Positions 26,886-35,378 of a stretch of DNA of 64,000 nucleotides are shown in pieces (the stretch's first letter is position 1; each line of letters opens with the position of its first letter). The DNA lies in the NCBI RefSeq assembly GCF_017114985.1, contig NZ_JABXKP010000090.1:1-64000 (forward strand), in the 5' to 3' direction. The notes beneath the pieces are model-generated. The model was not told where the DNA came from and searched no databases. It was given only the letters and a program-made list of their open reading frames with translations. The DNA is from Nostoc sp. JL33. GTDB lineage: Bacteria > Cyanobacteriota > Cyanobacteriia > Cyanobacteriales > Nostocaceae. The position numbers and the translations under genes were made by a program.

Positions 26886-28211
26886 CTAAAGCTGATTTCG
26901 CGCTTTGAGTTGCAGATATCGTTCAACTAACTGATCGGCAATTTGATTTGCTGGTGCATCTAGTACCAATACACCTTTTTGTTTCAGTTGGGCAAATGCT
27001 ACTTGTCGTTGCATTAATAAATCGAGTGCGACTGCACGGGCATAAGCATCTGTAACATCATCTGTGAAGCTGTGTGCTAGAAGATCAACTTGCGGATCTC
27101 GCAGAGTCACGCAAAATGGGAGATAGCGAGGTGCTAGCTTGGAGAGTGCGGCGAGGAGTTCTGTAGAGGCGGTGACATCAACTAAGTCAGTAATCACGAC
27201 TACAAGCGCCCTGCGAGTTTGACGCTGCAAAACATTTGTCACCGCCCCCAAATAATCAGATTCAAATAATACTGGTTGAATTGGAGTTAGGCGATCAATT
27301 AGCTGATTTAAATGATTTTGTCCGCGTTCTGGGGGAATCCACGTATGCATCTGGCGGTCAAATACACCAACACCGACGCGATCGCCTCGATGTAATCCCG
27401 CCAAAGCTAAGGATAAAGTTGCATTCAAACCCCAGTCAAATCTCTGTAAATTCTGCACTTTTGCTGTCATTAATCGCCCGCGATCGAGCAAGATAACTAA
27501 TGTTTGTTCTTGTTCTGGTTCCAGAACCCTTACTAGTGGCATTGCATTACCATAAGCCCCAACCCGACGGGCGGTAGCTTTCCAATCAATAAATCGTAAA
27601 TCGTCTCCAGTGCGATAGTTCCGCAGTTCGGCAAACTCTGTACCAATACCAGTTTTGCGAGATTGGCGCATTGATCCTGATGATTGCAATGTCAAACGAA
27701 TTGTGAGCGATCGCAATCCCAGTAAATCAGGATAAACTTTCACTCGCAGACTTTGGGGAATTTGCCAATCATCCCAAGCTAATCCCCAAATTCCCAACTG
27801 TCGAACTTGAATATTTCCCCAAGGAAACTCCCCTCGTTGCGTCGGTTTGACGGTATACTTCAATTCCTGGGTGCTGTTACTAGGAATAATCGCCCGGAGT
27901 GCGGGTGCAGATATGCCAAACCCTGTTGGGTAGTAATCGCAGATTTCAATTAGGGCGTTGGCATTTGGTGATGTTACTTTTAGCACCACTGGATTATCCC
28001 GCCCAATCGATAATCGTGAGGGTAATTCGCGGCTAATTTGCACGCGAGAACGCCGTACCTGCAAACCATCTACAACCATCAATCCGAGAACGATCGCATC
28101 AAATAGCAAAGTGATGGCGATCGCTGCTTTAATGTTGAGAAAAAGGCATAGGATCGGGGCGGTCACTATACCCAAAAGCAACAATAAATAAACTCGTCTG
28201 GAAGGAACCAT
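26886..28211 (-). CDS. DUF58 domain protein with N-terminal membrane helices
   Basis: 441 residues. Two hydrophobic segments (about 6-48) anchor it in the membrane. Then follow a beta-rich region and the DUF58 core with the signature GTEFAELRNYRTGDDLRFIDWKATAR and a von Willebrand A-like fold (LVILLDRGRLM). DUF58 proteins commonly sit with MoxR AAA ATPases and transglutaminase-like proteins and are thought to help assemble complexes or cofactors; neither partner gene is visible here. The partial nrtD-like gene lies just upstream on the same strand. Confidence 0.9.
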   Translation of the reverse strand: MVPSRRVYLLLLLGIVTAPILCLFLNIKAAIAITLLFDAIVLGLMVVDGLQVRRSRVQISRELPSRLSIGRDNPVVLKVTSPNANALIEICDYYPTGFGISAPALRAIIPSNSTQELKYTVKPTQRGEFPWGNIQVRQLGIWGLAWDDWQIPQSLRVKVYPDLLGLRSLTIRLTLQSSGSMRQSRKTGIGTEFAELRNYRTGDDLRFIDWKATARRVGAYGNAMPLVRVLEPEQEQTLVILLDRGRLMTAKVQNLQRFDWGLNATLSLALAGLHRGDRVGVGVFDRQMHTWIPPERGQNHLNQLIDRLTPIQPVLFESDYLGAVTNVLQRQTRRALVVVITDLVDVTASTELLAALSKLAPRYLPFCVTLRDPQVDLLAHSFTDDVTDAYARAVALDLLMQRQVAFAQLKQKGVLVLDAPANQIADQLVERYLQLKARNQL

Positions 28212-28242
28212 TTTTTAGAATGAAAGTTAGGAGAAGATCAGC

Positions 28243-28731
28243 TTAACCTACATCATCATGGGCAAAGCGATTAAAGAGGAAATCTAAGGCATAATTACGT
28301 AGTTGGTAGTATTGTGGATCTTCCATGATGCGGGCGCGAGCCTCTTGCAGAGGAGCTTCGCTAACGCGGGGACGAGAAAAAGGAATTTCCATGACTTCAC
28401 CAATTTTCGCATGAGGGCCGTTGGTCATCATTACCAATTTATCTGCTAAAAACAGTGCTTCGTCGATGTCGTGGGTAATCATCAACACTCTACAACGGTT
28501 ATCGCCCCAAATTTTTAGCAATTCTTCCTGTAACTCTTCTTTGGTGATGGCATCCAGCGCCCCAAAAGGTTCATCTAAAATTAAGACTTTCGGACGAATC
28601 GCCAAAGCGCGGGCGATGGAAACCCGTTGTCTCATCCCCCCGGACATTTCTGCGGTTAATGCTGCTACATAGCCAATCTTGTCTTGAACCAGGCGATAAG
28701 GCCAGGGGTCGCCTGTACTAAAGGCATCCAT
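28243..28731 (-). pseudogene. Remnant of nitrate ABC transporter ATPase (nrtD-like)
   Basis: 162 codons remain. They contain the ABC signature [14 protein letters not shown], Walker [13 protein letters not shown], the switch histidine (LMITHDID) and the NrtD-type tail ([39 protein letters not shown]). The N-terminal half with the Walker A P-loop is missing; the first 25 residues do not fit the family. An ATPase without Walker A cannot work, so this is most likely a decayed fragment. No nrtA, nrtB or nrtC gene is nearby. Confidence 0.85.
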
Positions 28732-28835
28732 TGTTCCTGTTTTCGCTTCTTTTGTAACTTAATTTTAGTAGTAATTTGTCATATATAAGTTTTTATTTAT
28801 AACAACTATTATGTTGACATTATTATTATGATTTA

Positions 28836-28861
28836 GGGTAGCACAGCTAGCTGTGCTACCC
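28836..28861. repeat. 26-base perfect palindrome
   Basis: GGGTAGCACAGC joined by TA to its inverted copy. An identical 26-base palindrome stands at 61394-61419. With the element at 28957-29083 it fills the 28732-29082 spacer, which has no gene. Confidence 0.9.
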
Positions 28862-28956
28862 TACCAACGTATTTGTATTAACCTGAAAGTGAAACGGTAT
28901 TATATCTGTAAACAAGATTTTAAAGTCTCAACCTAGCAAACAGTTGTGAGTACTTT

Positions 28957-29083
28957 AGGGACTTCCAAATAAAAAAATACTAAACTACTTCTTGTGGGGT
29001 GGGCCGAAAAGCCCGCCCGTATAGAAAGGCGGGCTTTTCGGCCCACCCCACAATATTGGGTAATTTATTTGTTGTCAGTCCCT
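28957..29083. repeat. Palindromic element, full copy C, abutting argJ
   Basis: Starts AGGGACTTCCAAATAAAAAA and ends TTTATTTGTTGTCAGTCCCT. The centre is a long G/C hairpin (TTGTGGGGTGGGCCGAAAAG / CTTTTCGGCCCACCCCACAA). Its last bases run directly into the TTA at 29083-29085, which is the argJ stop codon read on the minus strand. Confidence 0.85.
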
Positions 29084-30324
29084 TACGTAGTGTATTCGGC
29101 GTTAATCCTCACGTAGTCATAACTCAAATCACAACCCCAAGCTTTACCTAAACCATGACCATTGCCAACGTTAACGGAGATTAACACAGTATCTTCTTGG
29201 AGATAAGCACCCGCCGCTGCTTTTTTCAAATAAGCACTCGCTGCTGCACGGTCAAATTGCAGAGGTTGCCCGTTTTCTAACATTAAAAAATCCCCTAGCT
29301 TAATTTGCAGGTTCTCTTGCTCAAAGGGCACACCTGCACGTCCGGCGGCGGCGGCGATGCGTCCCCAATTTGGATCACGTCCAAAGATTGCAGATTTAAC
29401 TAAGGATGAACCAGCGATGGTTTTGGCTATTTGCCTAGCTGAGAGTTCATCATGGGCCCCTGTTACTTCCACTTCAATTAGACAGGTTGCGCCTTCACCA
29501 TCACGAGCGATCGCTTTGGCTAAATGCTGGCAAACTGCTGTTAACATCGCCTCTAATTTCTCTGCTTCTGCGCCCCATTCTATAATTGCTGGGGTGCGAG
29601 ATTGACCGTTTGCCAAGGCAATTAAGCTGTCGTTGGTGCTGGTATCGCCATCCACGGTAATGGAATTAAAGCTTCTATCAGCTGCCCTTGCTAACATCTG
29701 CTGCCAAAGGGCTGGCGAAACCACAGCATCACAAGTAATAAATGCCAGCATGGTTGCCATGTTGGGATGAATCATGCCTGAACCTTTGGCAATACCGCCA
29801 ATTCGTACCGGGCGGTCGCTTATAGTTGTCTCTAGGGCAATGGATTTTGTTACCAAGTCTGTAGTGATAATCGCCCCGGCGGCGGCATCTGAGCCTGTTT
29901 GTGATAGTGCTGCTACTACCTTGGGAATCCCGCTTCGCAAAGCATCCATCTTAATTCTTTGACCAATCACGCCAGTGGAAGCTAATAACACAGATTCAGA
30001 CGAGATGTTTAGTGCTTGGGCTATTGCCATAGCAGATTCTAGAGTATCAAGGTAGCCTTGAGTCCCTGTAGCGGCATTTGCTTGTCCAGCGTTGCAGAGG
30101 ATGGCACGAGCGCTATGTTTGGCTTGCAAGCGTTGGCGACAATATTCTACGCAGGCAGCTTTAACTTGGCTAGTGGTGAACACACCAGCTGCGATCGCTT
30201 CCACATCTGAGAATATCAAAGCTAAATCTGGCAAAAGAGAAGGTTTCAACCCTGCGGTAATTCCCGCCGCCTGATATCCCCTTGGTGCTGTGATGCCGCC
30301 TGTGATTTTTTGCCAATCTGCCAT
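29083..30324 (-). CDS. argJ: Bifunctional glutamate/ornithine N-acetyltransferase
   Basis: 413 residues. Transfers acetyl from N-acetylornithine to glutamate and, in the bifunctional form, also makes N-acetylglutamate from acetyl-CoA, so it starts and closes the arginine cycle. The self-cleavage site is visible as HPNMATMLAFITCD; the Thr becomes the nucleophile of the beta chain. Other matches are GGIAKGSGM, DGDTSTNDS and the end YDYVRINAEYTT. Length is normal, yet the stop codon lies at the edge of the palindromic element. Confidence 0.96.
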   Translation of the reverse strand: MADWQKITGGITAPRGYQAAGITAGLKPSLLPDLALIFSDVEAIAAGVFTTSQVKAACVEYCRQRLQAKHSARAILCNAGQANAATGTQGYLDTLESAMAIAQALNISSESVLLASTGVIGQRIKMDALRSGIPKVVAALSQTGSDAAAGAIITTDLVTKSIALETTISDRPVRIGGIAKGSGMIHPNMATMLAFITCDAVVSPALWQQMLARAADRSFNSITVDGDTSTNDSLIALANGQSRTPAIIEWGAEAEKLEAMLTAVCQHLAKAIARDGEGATCLIEVEVTGAHDELSARQIAKTIAGSSLVKSAIFGRDPNWGRIAAAAGRAGVPFEQENLQIKLGDFLMLENGQPLQFDRAAASAYLKKAAAGAYLQEDTVLISVNVGNGHGLGKAWGCDLSYDYVRINAEYTT

Positions 30325-30381
30325 TATTCTTCCTTACAACTATCAGGTTGGATAGGTCAATTTGTGCTTTGGAAAAGTGCT

Positions 30382-30428
30382 GAGTTAGGAGTTAGGAGTT
30401 AGGAGTTAGGAGTTAGGAGTTAAGAGTT
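30382..30428. repeat. AGTTAGG heptamer repeat
   Basis: Six AGTTAGG-type units upstream of argJ. A second heptamer block (ATTGGGC/ATGGGGC type) lies at 30857-30902 in the same spacer. Confidence 0.85.
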
Positions 30429-30565
30429 ATTAGTTTCGCCCTACTTCCCTACTTCCCAGTCCTCAGTGCCTTTTGTTGTGAGTTTATTTGCTGATGGTAA
30501 TAATAATCCACCAGTTGGCGATTGGCATAATTGTTTTTACCTTTCTTATGACGAAAGACAAAAGC

Positions 30566-30623
30566 AAAAAAGGACAGTCACTTGAGTTCCTCTCCAGATC
30601 ATCAGGGTGCATCTACTTACTAC
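30566..30623 (-). ncRNA. Putative small RNA, downstream copy of a tandem pair
   Basis: On the minus strand a TAGAGT -10-like hexamer is followed by GTAAGTAGATGCACCCTGAT and further conserved bases (31 in all, 30590-30620, identical to 30743-30773), then a weak stem and six T residues (30566-30571). The pattern of promoter, conserved core and terminator fits a roughly 55-nt RNA. It is inferred from sequence only. Confidence 0.45.
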
Positions 30624-30719
30624 ACTCTATCATTTATGATCTAAGGGTTAATACTTAAGTTATTGAAATTATTTTTAATAATATGATGAAGTTAACCGTA
30701 AATACCACAAAAATAAAAT

Positions 30720-30776
30720 AAAAAAGAGAGCCACTTAGGTAGCTCTCCAGATCATCAGGGTGCATCTACTTACCAC
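30720..30776 (-). ncRNA. Putative small RNA, upstream copy of a tandem pair
   Basis: On the minus strand a TATGCT -10-like hexamer sits at the same distance from the same 31-base core. Then a strong stem GAGAGC/GCTCTC (30742-30747 with 30726-30731) is followed by T6 (30720-30725), a textbook Rho-independent terminator. The stem bases differ from the other copy while the core does not. It lies between gatB and argJ, both on this strand. Confidence 0.5.
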
Positions 30777-30978
30777 AGCATAGCATTTTGGGTATGCGGG
30801 TTGTCACCAGTTTTTGTATGAAGATTCTGTGAAGAACACCGGGAAAATACTTACTTAGTCATTGGTCATTGGGCATTGGGCATGGGGCATTGGGCATGGG
30901 GAAAGGGTGCAGAGGAGAGGAATTTTCCCCCTGCTCCCTGCTCCCTGCCTTTCTGCACCCCTGACTCAGCAAAGTTGA

Positions 30979-32457
30979 CTAACTGGCGTTTAGTTTTTTC
31001 TCCACCAATTCGTTAGTTAGCTTAGGATCAGCACGTTTGCCTGTCTTTTTCAGAACTTGCCCGACAAAGAAGCCTTTGAGGTTGGTGTTACCGTTGCGAT
31101 ACTTTTCTAATTCTTTGGAATTGGCGGCTATGACTTCATCAACGATGGGTTCTAGTACACTAGGATCGGTGATTAACTCTTGACCAGCAAAGGCTTTTTC
31201 AGGAGAAATACCACTGAGCAAATCTGGCAACTTTTGTTTAGCTTGAGCATTGCTAATTTTACCCGTTTCAATACGAGTGATGATATCTGCTAGATTAGTG
31301 GCAGTCAGGGCGATTTCAGTAATACTGAGTTTTTGCTTATTCAGGTGTGCTGCGATATCTTGAGTAATCCAGTTTGCAGCAGCTTTCGGATTTGCTCCAG
31401 ATGCGATCGCAGTTTCAAAATATTCCGCTATTGAACGATCTTCTGTCAACACTCGCGCATCGTAAGCCGAAAGCCCCAACTCACTTTCATAATGATGGCG
31501 TTTTTGGGCTGGTAATTCTGGTAATTCGCTTTGCCATTTCTCTAATTCTGCATCTGTCACCTCAATTGGTGCTAAATCTGGTTCGGGGAAGTAACGGTAA
31601 TCGCTAGAACCTTCCTTAATCCGCATACTACTTGTACGTTGAGCGCCTTCTTCCCACAAACGAGTTTCTTGGATAATGCGATCGCCTGCTTCGATGGCGG
31701 CGATTTGGCGCTCAATTTCGTAGTCAATCGCCCGTTGGATGGCGCTGAAGGAGTTCATGTTTTTAATTTCTACCTTGGTGCCAAATTCCTCTCGTCCCAC
31801 TGGACGCACAGAAATGTTGACATCGCAGCGCAGAGATCCTTCTTGCATATTGCCGTCACTCACGCCGAGATACCGGACAATCCGACGCAATTCTTCAGCA
31901 TATTCAGCAGCTTCTAATCCAGAACGCAAATCCGGTTCCGAGACAATTTCTACTAACGGGATACCTGCGCGATTGTAGTCTACCAGAGAATAGGAAGAAC
32001 CGGAGAGGCGATCGCTGCCTGCGTGTACCAATTTTCCAGCATCTTCTTCCATGTGCAGACGTGTGATACCAATGCGTTTGCGAATAGGGTTCCCCTCAGC
32101 ATCTACCAACTCAATTTCTAACCAACCATGTTCTGCGATCGGTAGATCATATTGAGAAATTTGGTAGTTTTTGGGTAAGTCAGGATAAAAATACTGTTTA
32201 CGGTCAAATTTGCTATATTTAGCGATTTGACAATTTAGTGCCAAACCCGCTTTTACGGCATACTCTAATACTTTTTGATTTAGTACAGGCAAAACCCCAG
32301 GTAAACCCATACAAACCGGGTCAATGTTAGTATTGGGGTCAGCACCGAATGCAGTAGAGCTATTAGAGAAAATCTTGGTGTTAGTACTCAGCTGACAATG
32401 GGTTTCTAAACCAATAATCGCTTCATACTCAGTTTTTACGGTTGTAGCAGTGGTCAT
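30979..32457 (-). CDS. gatB: Aspartyl/glutamyl-tRNA amidotransferase subunit B
   Basis: 492 residues. With GatA and GatC it converts Glu-tRNA(Gln) to Gln-tRNA(Gln), essential in cyanobacteria, which lack or bypass a glutaminyl-tRNA synthetase. Family marks are IGLETHCQLSTNTKIF, the zinc-region DPVCMGLPGVLPVLN, YFYPDLPKNYQISQYD and the C-terminal YqeY-like helical domain (GFFVGQVLKKTGKRADP). I chose the ATG at 32457 because it begins just before the conserved domain; a reading from 32544 would add 29 unusual residues. Confidence 0.96.
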   Translation of the reverse strand: MTTATTVKTEYEAIIGLETHCQLSTNTKIFSNSSTAFGADPNTNIDPVCMGLPGVLPVLNQKVLEYAVKAGLALNCQIAKYSKFDRKQYFYPDLPKNYQISQYDLPIAEHGWLEIELVDAEGNPIRKRIGITRLHMEEDAGKLVHAGSDRLSGSSYSLVDYNRAGIPLVEIVSEPDLRSGLEAAEYAEELRRIVRYLGVSDGNMQEGSLRCDVNISVRPVGREEFGTKVEIKNMNSFSAIQRAIDYEIERQIAAIEAGDRIIQETRLWEEGAQRTSSMRIKEGSSDYRYFPEPDLAPIEVTDAELEKWQSELPELPAQKRHHYESELGLSAYDARVLTEDRSIAEYFETAIASGANPKAAANWITQDIAAHLNKQKLSITEIALTATNLADIITRIETGKISNAQAKQKLPDLLSGISPEKAFAGQELITDPSVLEPIVDEVIAANSKELEKYRNGNTNLKGFFVGQVLKKTGKRADPKLTNELVEKKLNAS

Positions 32458-32586
32458 AATATCAATATTTGGGCATAATCCTTGTAGTGGTACTATTGTA
32501 GCGGCGTATTGAGTTGCGCTGAAGACGGTTATTTGGATGAGCAATGCTTACCCTCTTGAGCTTGAAAAGGGAGATGCAAAGCTAAG

Positions 32587-33342
32587 GTGAAGAAAATCTT
32601 AATTATTGGTTCTGGGGGTGCTGGTAAATCTACCCTAGCCCGCGAACTGGGAACCATCTTAGGCTTAGAAGTGATTCACTTAGATGCTTGGTACTGGAAT
32701 CCTGGCTGGGTTGAGACTCCGAAAGCTGAATGGCAGAGCATAATCCAAGACCTAACCCTCCGAGAATCTTGGATTATGGATGGTAACTATGGCGGTACTC
32801 TCGACGTTCGTTTGTCGGTTGCAGATACAGTAATTTTTTTGGATTTTCCCCGGATTTTGTGTTTGGCGCGAGTGATTAAACGTCGCTTCATGTATGCTGG
32901 ACAATCTAGACCTGATATGGGATCAGATTGTCCTGAAGCGGAACTAAACAGAGGTTAGCCCGCCCAAGTGACAAAATGGAGAAATTAGCTTTTAAGCACT
33001 TTTTGACATATATTGCAAGGGTTGTGGCGCTTAAACTTCCATTTAATAGGTTTGCAATAAAACACTTTACCAAAGATTTCGCCTAAACCTACTCCCTAGG
33101 TAAACTAGATAGACTCCCTAGGTAGATTAGATAGCTCCCCAGATAAGACAACTTACTAGAGTGAAAGATTGAACTGGGAATTTCTCAAATATGTATGGTC
33201 ATACCCAATTAATCGTCGTCCTGGAATTCTAGAAAAACTTAGTCAACTAACACCAAATCAGCAAGTTATTATTCTTTGCGAACCAACAGAAGTTAGAGAT
33301 TTTTTACAAATCACTTCCCACAATTCAGATTTAATAAATTGA
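32587..33342 (+). pseudogene. P-loop kinase-like (topology-modulation/FlaR type) gene split by an insertion
   Basis: The 5' part (32587-32949) encodes 121 residues with the P-loop GSGGAGKSTLAREL, HLDAWYWNPGW, WIMDGNYGGTLDVRL and a nucleoside-kinase-like lid. It then meets a stop after NRG. The missing C-terminus resumes at 33172 in a new frame as NWEFLKYVWSYPINRRPGIL ... VIILCEPTEVRDFL and stops at 33342. Joining AEL-N to N-WEF restores a 177-residue protein, the usual family length. The intact protein would be a small P-loop NTPase with adenylate-kinase-like architecture. Confidence 0.85.
32950..33174. mobile_element. 225-bp insertion inside the kinase-like gene
   Basis: Bounded by AAC on both sides (32947-32949 and 33172-33174), a possible 3-bp target duplication. 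It has no coding frame. The right part carries imperfect CCCTAGGTA-AACTAGATAGA repeats (33101-33146). No clear terminal inverted repeats were found, so it may be a remnant or a non-autonomous element. Confidence 0.65.
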
Positions 33343-33477
33343 TTTTTATGAAAATTATCTTAAAAAATAGGTAAACTAGATATTATTACTTATGTGCAAC
33401 CAACTACCAATAAGCAAGGTTAAATTACTATAATAAAGTATAAAATTAGCAAATTATATCAGGGAACAAGGAAGATT

Positions 33478-33777
33478 ATGATTGATGTCAAAATAGCAGT
33501 AAATGCTGCCTATGAATACATAAAAGCCATACAAGACTTGGTGGATTCTTCAATAGGATTAGGACCTTTAAGACTTGAAGAAGTTGAACTTTCTGAGGAT
33601 AAAAGCTTTTGGTTGATTACTTTAGGATTTGATATCCCTAAAAAACCTCCTAAAAGCCGATTGGAAGACTCTACCTCTCTTGCTTCTACCCCTGTGTTGT
33701 ATGAACGAGGATATAAACTCTTTAAAGTAAATTCTGAAACTGGCAAAGTAGAGGCAATGAAAATTAGACAAGTATGA
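33478..33777 (+). CDS. Small hypothetical protein, possible antitoxin-like partner
   Basis: 99 residues, unrecognised. Mixed alpha/beta sequence with VELSEDKSFWLITLGFDIP and a C-terminal YERGYKLFKVNSETGKVEAMKIRQ, like small PepSY-type folds. An AAGGAAG site lies just before the ATG and TATAAT at 33429-33434 could be its -10 box. Its stop overlaps the ATG of a following frame (ATGA), which breaks off after 17 codons, so its original partner seems lost. Confidence 0.6.
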   Translation: MIDVKIAVNAAYEYIKAIQDLVDSSIGLGPLRLEEVELSEDKSFWLITLGFDIPKKPPKSRLEDSTSLASTPVLYERGYKLFKVNSETGKVEAMKIRQV

Positions 33778-33827
33778 AAGATTTAATTGCTTCCCTTGTT
33801 CGTCGTTATTGCCAACCTTACATCTAA
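33774..33827 (+). pseudogene. 5' stub of the gene downstream of the 99-residue protein
   Basis: The ATG at 33774 overlaps the previous stop and encodes only 17 residues, MKDLIASLVRRYCQPYI, before TAA; dispersed repeats follow within 150 bases. The coupled start suggests a real second gene that was truncated by repeat insertion or deletion. The family cannot be read from 17 residues. Confidence 0.4.
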
Positions 33828-33971
33828 AGCAATACGCTTGGGTTAGTGATAATTAGCCACGAAGATACCCCCAACCTACGCCATTCCGCTCAATGGGGGA
33901 AATATGCACACGGCTGACTCCCCTAAAAAAGGCTTGCTTTAATTCCCTCCTTTTTAAGTTGCAAAAAAATT

Positions 33972-34046
33972 GTAGGTTGGGTGGAGGCTTTGCGTAACCC
34001 AACATCCTAATATATGTTGGGTTGCGCTCCGCTCCACCCAACCTAC
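33972..34046. repeat. 75-bp cruciform-forming repeat
   Basis: Outer arms GTAGGTTGGGTGGAG (33972-33986) and CTCCACCCAACCTAC (34032-34046). Inner arms 33992-34005 and 34014-34027 pair with one mismatch. Related to the shorter hairpins at 24343-24371 and 26754-26784. The rest of 33828-34178 shows no gene. Confidence 0.85.
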
Positions 34047-34178
34047 GTCTACGTCTAATGCACTATTTTAGCCATGAGGGTCTACTAGGCGCATTTCAAA
34101 AATCAAATACTAGTCCTATATACACCACTTAATTAATCGCTGAAACTCTTTAATGATAAATCAAACTATTAATATAAA

Positions 34179-34205
34179 TTAGCACTCTCGGCTTGTTAGT
34201 GCTAA
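34179..34205. promoter_or_regulatory. CIRCE-type HrcA operator
   Basis: TTAGCACTC-N9-TAGTGCTAA differs from the CIRCE consensus (TTAGCACTC-N9-GAGTGCTAA) by one base in the right half and keeps the exact 9-base spacer. CIRCE is the binding site of the heat-shock repressor HrcA, normally found before groESL and hrcA. Here it stands 134 bases before the start codon of an unknown gene. Confidence 0.75.
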
Positions 34206-34339
34206 CTTATGACTGAGATTTAATGCCTATGATATAGACGAAAATTATACTTTTTCTAGATGCTTTAGTTACTTGTCAGGTATTATATTAGAAAAAACTA
34301 AAGCTTCCCTGCAAGTAATTTAAAACTGGGAGTACTAGC

Positions 34340-34690
34340 ATGAAATACACTTTTGATATTGTAGGCGTATCTCCACTTTTGCAGTTTTTTAATCACCAAC
34401 AGCAAAATGGGCAACAACCAGCCCACGAAGGCGTGGAATACTTGGGAATGCATACGTGTACACTAGATACGTTTCTAGAATCGGTGGAATCAGTTCCAGC
34501 GAAGTTGGGTTGGAATATGGATCAAGTAGTAGATACCGTGATTCAGTTTTGGTTAAACAACTCAGACAGTATTCGTTATTGGAAAGTACGTTTAAGTGAT
34601 GCTGGTAAAGATAATTTATTAGTCACAAGATTGGCGGATATAACCGCCTTACAAGCTGAATTTGAATCTTTACTAGATAAGGAGTGGTGA
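34340..34690 (+). CDS. Conserved-looking protein of unknown function under a CIRCE operator
   Basis: 116 residues, unrecognised. It begins MKYTFDIVGVSPLLQFFNHQ, has a Gln/Asn-rich loop, and continues with mixed helices and strands (FLESVESVPAKLGWNMDQVVD, IRYWKVRLSDAGKDNLLVTRLADITALQAEFESLL). Soluble, no signal or membrane segment. GGGAG lies about 10 bases before the ATG. The upstream CIRCE site implies heat-induced expression. A strong hairpin 10 bases after the stop ends the unit, so it is monocistronic. Confidence 0.75.
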   Translation: MKYTFDIVGVSPLLQFFNHQQQNGQQPAHEGVEYLGMHTCTLDTFLESVESVPAKLGWNMDQVVDTVIQFWLNNSDSIRYWKVRLSDAGKDNLLVTRLADITALQAEFESLLDKEW

Positions 34691-34700
34691 AGAGATAGCT

Positions 34701-34727
34701 AGAGCAAAGCAGGAGTTGCTTTGCTCT
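34701..34727 (+). terminator. Hairpin after the CIRCE-linked gene
   Basis: Perfect 11-bp arms AGAGCAAAGCA and TGCTTTGCTCT around GGAGT. No U-tract follows, so it may act as a 3'-end stabiliser or terminator. A second hairpin CGGACACACT/AGTGTGTCCG lies at 34756-34779. The remaining spacer to 35141 shows no clear gene. Confidence 0.6.
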
Positions 34728-35141
34728 AGGTCAAAATCAATAGTAATAGGACTTACGGACACACTGTAGAGTGTGTCCGCGCCGATTAATTTTACGCACG
34801 TTATCTGAGCTTTTAATACTATTTTTCAGACATTAATTTTGATTTTTACCACTGATACGGACTTTACTTACGTGTAGGCATACAAATTATGCAAACCCAA
34901 TAATTGCCAAACTTTCTGCTTGAGCATTGTTGTGTCCTGGAAACAATTGCAAATTAAGGCTTTGAGATTCATCGCTACCCGAAAGTTACAACTTAGTTGG
35001 TCTAAAATATAGCGCCAAGTGTTGACAATCTAAAAATAATCGAATAACAAGGTGGCAGCAGCATAAAAAAAAAGCGTTAGTGCATTCCTACTTAGAAACC
35101 AATTAACGCTCTTCATGAAATTTCATACGGATAAGATAATT

Positions 35142-35378
35142 ATGCCAGAAAATACGGATAACAAAGCTTCCAAATCAGACAATCAACCTATTGCCTATAA
35201 AGAACGTCTCAATTCTTGGGCGATCGCTCGTCTACTTCCTAATACACAACGAGAGATTGTTGCTCGCTTCCGCAGTCGTTCTGATGCTGATGGCTATATG
35301 CGGCACCTGCCTCAGGAAATACCAAATGCTTCCTACATGGTTGTTTTTGATTGTCAACGCCAAGAAGCTGTGATTTAA
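35142..35378 (+). CDS. Small hypothetical protein
   Basis: 78 residues, unrecognised. A polar N-terminus (MPENTDNKASKSDNQP) leads into WAIARLLPNTQREIVARFRSRSDADGYMRHL and ASYMVVFD, which looks like one small alpha/beta domain (SPOR-like by eye only). The start at 35142 is uncertain; an ATG at 35115 adds nine residues. An inverted repeat AGCGTTA ... TTAACGCT (about 35071-35110) precedes it and could fold in its leader. Confidence 0.55.
   Translation: MPENTDNKASKSDNQPIAYKERLNSWAIARLLPNTQREIVARFRSRSDADGYMRHLPQEIPNASYMVVFDCQRQEAVI

Noticed and set aside
34860-35060. Possible transposase remnant on the minus strand
   Set aside because: A few codons look protein-like (WRYILDQLSCNFRVAMNLKA), but no family motif or complete frame supports it.
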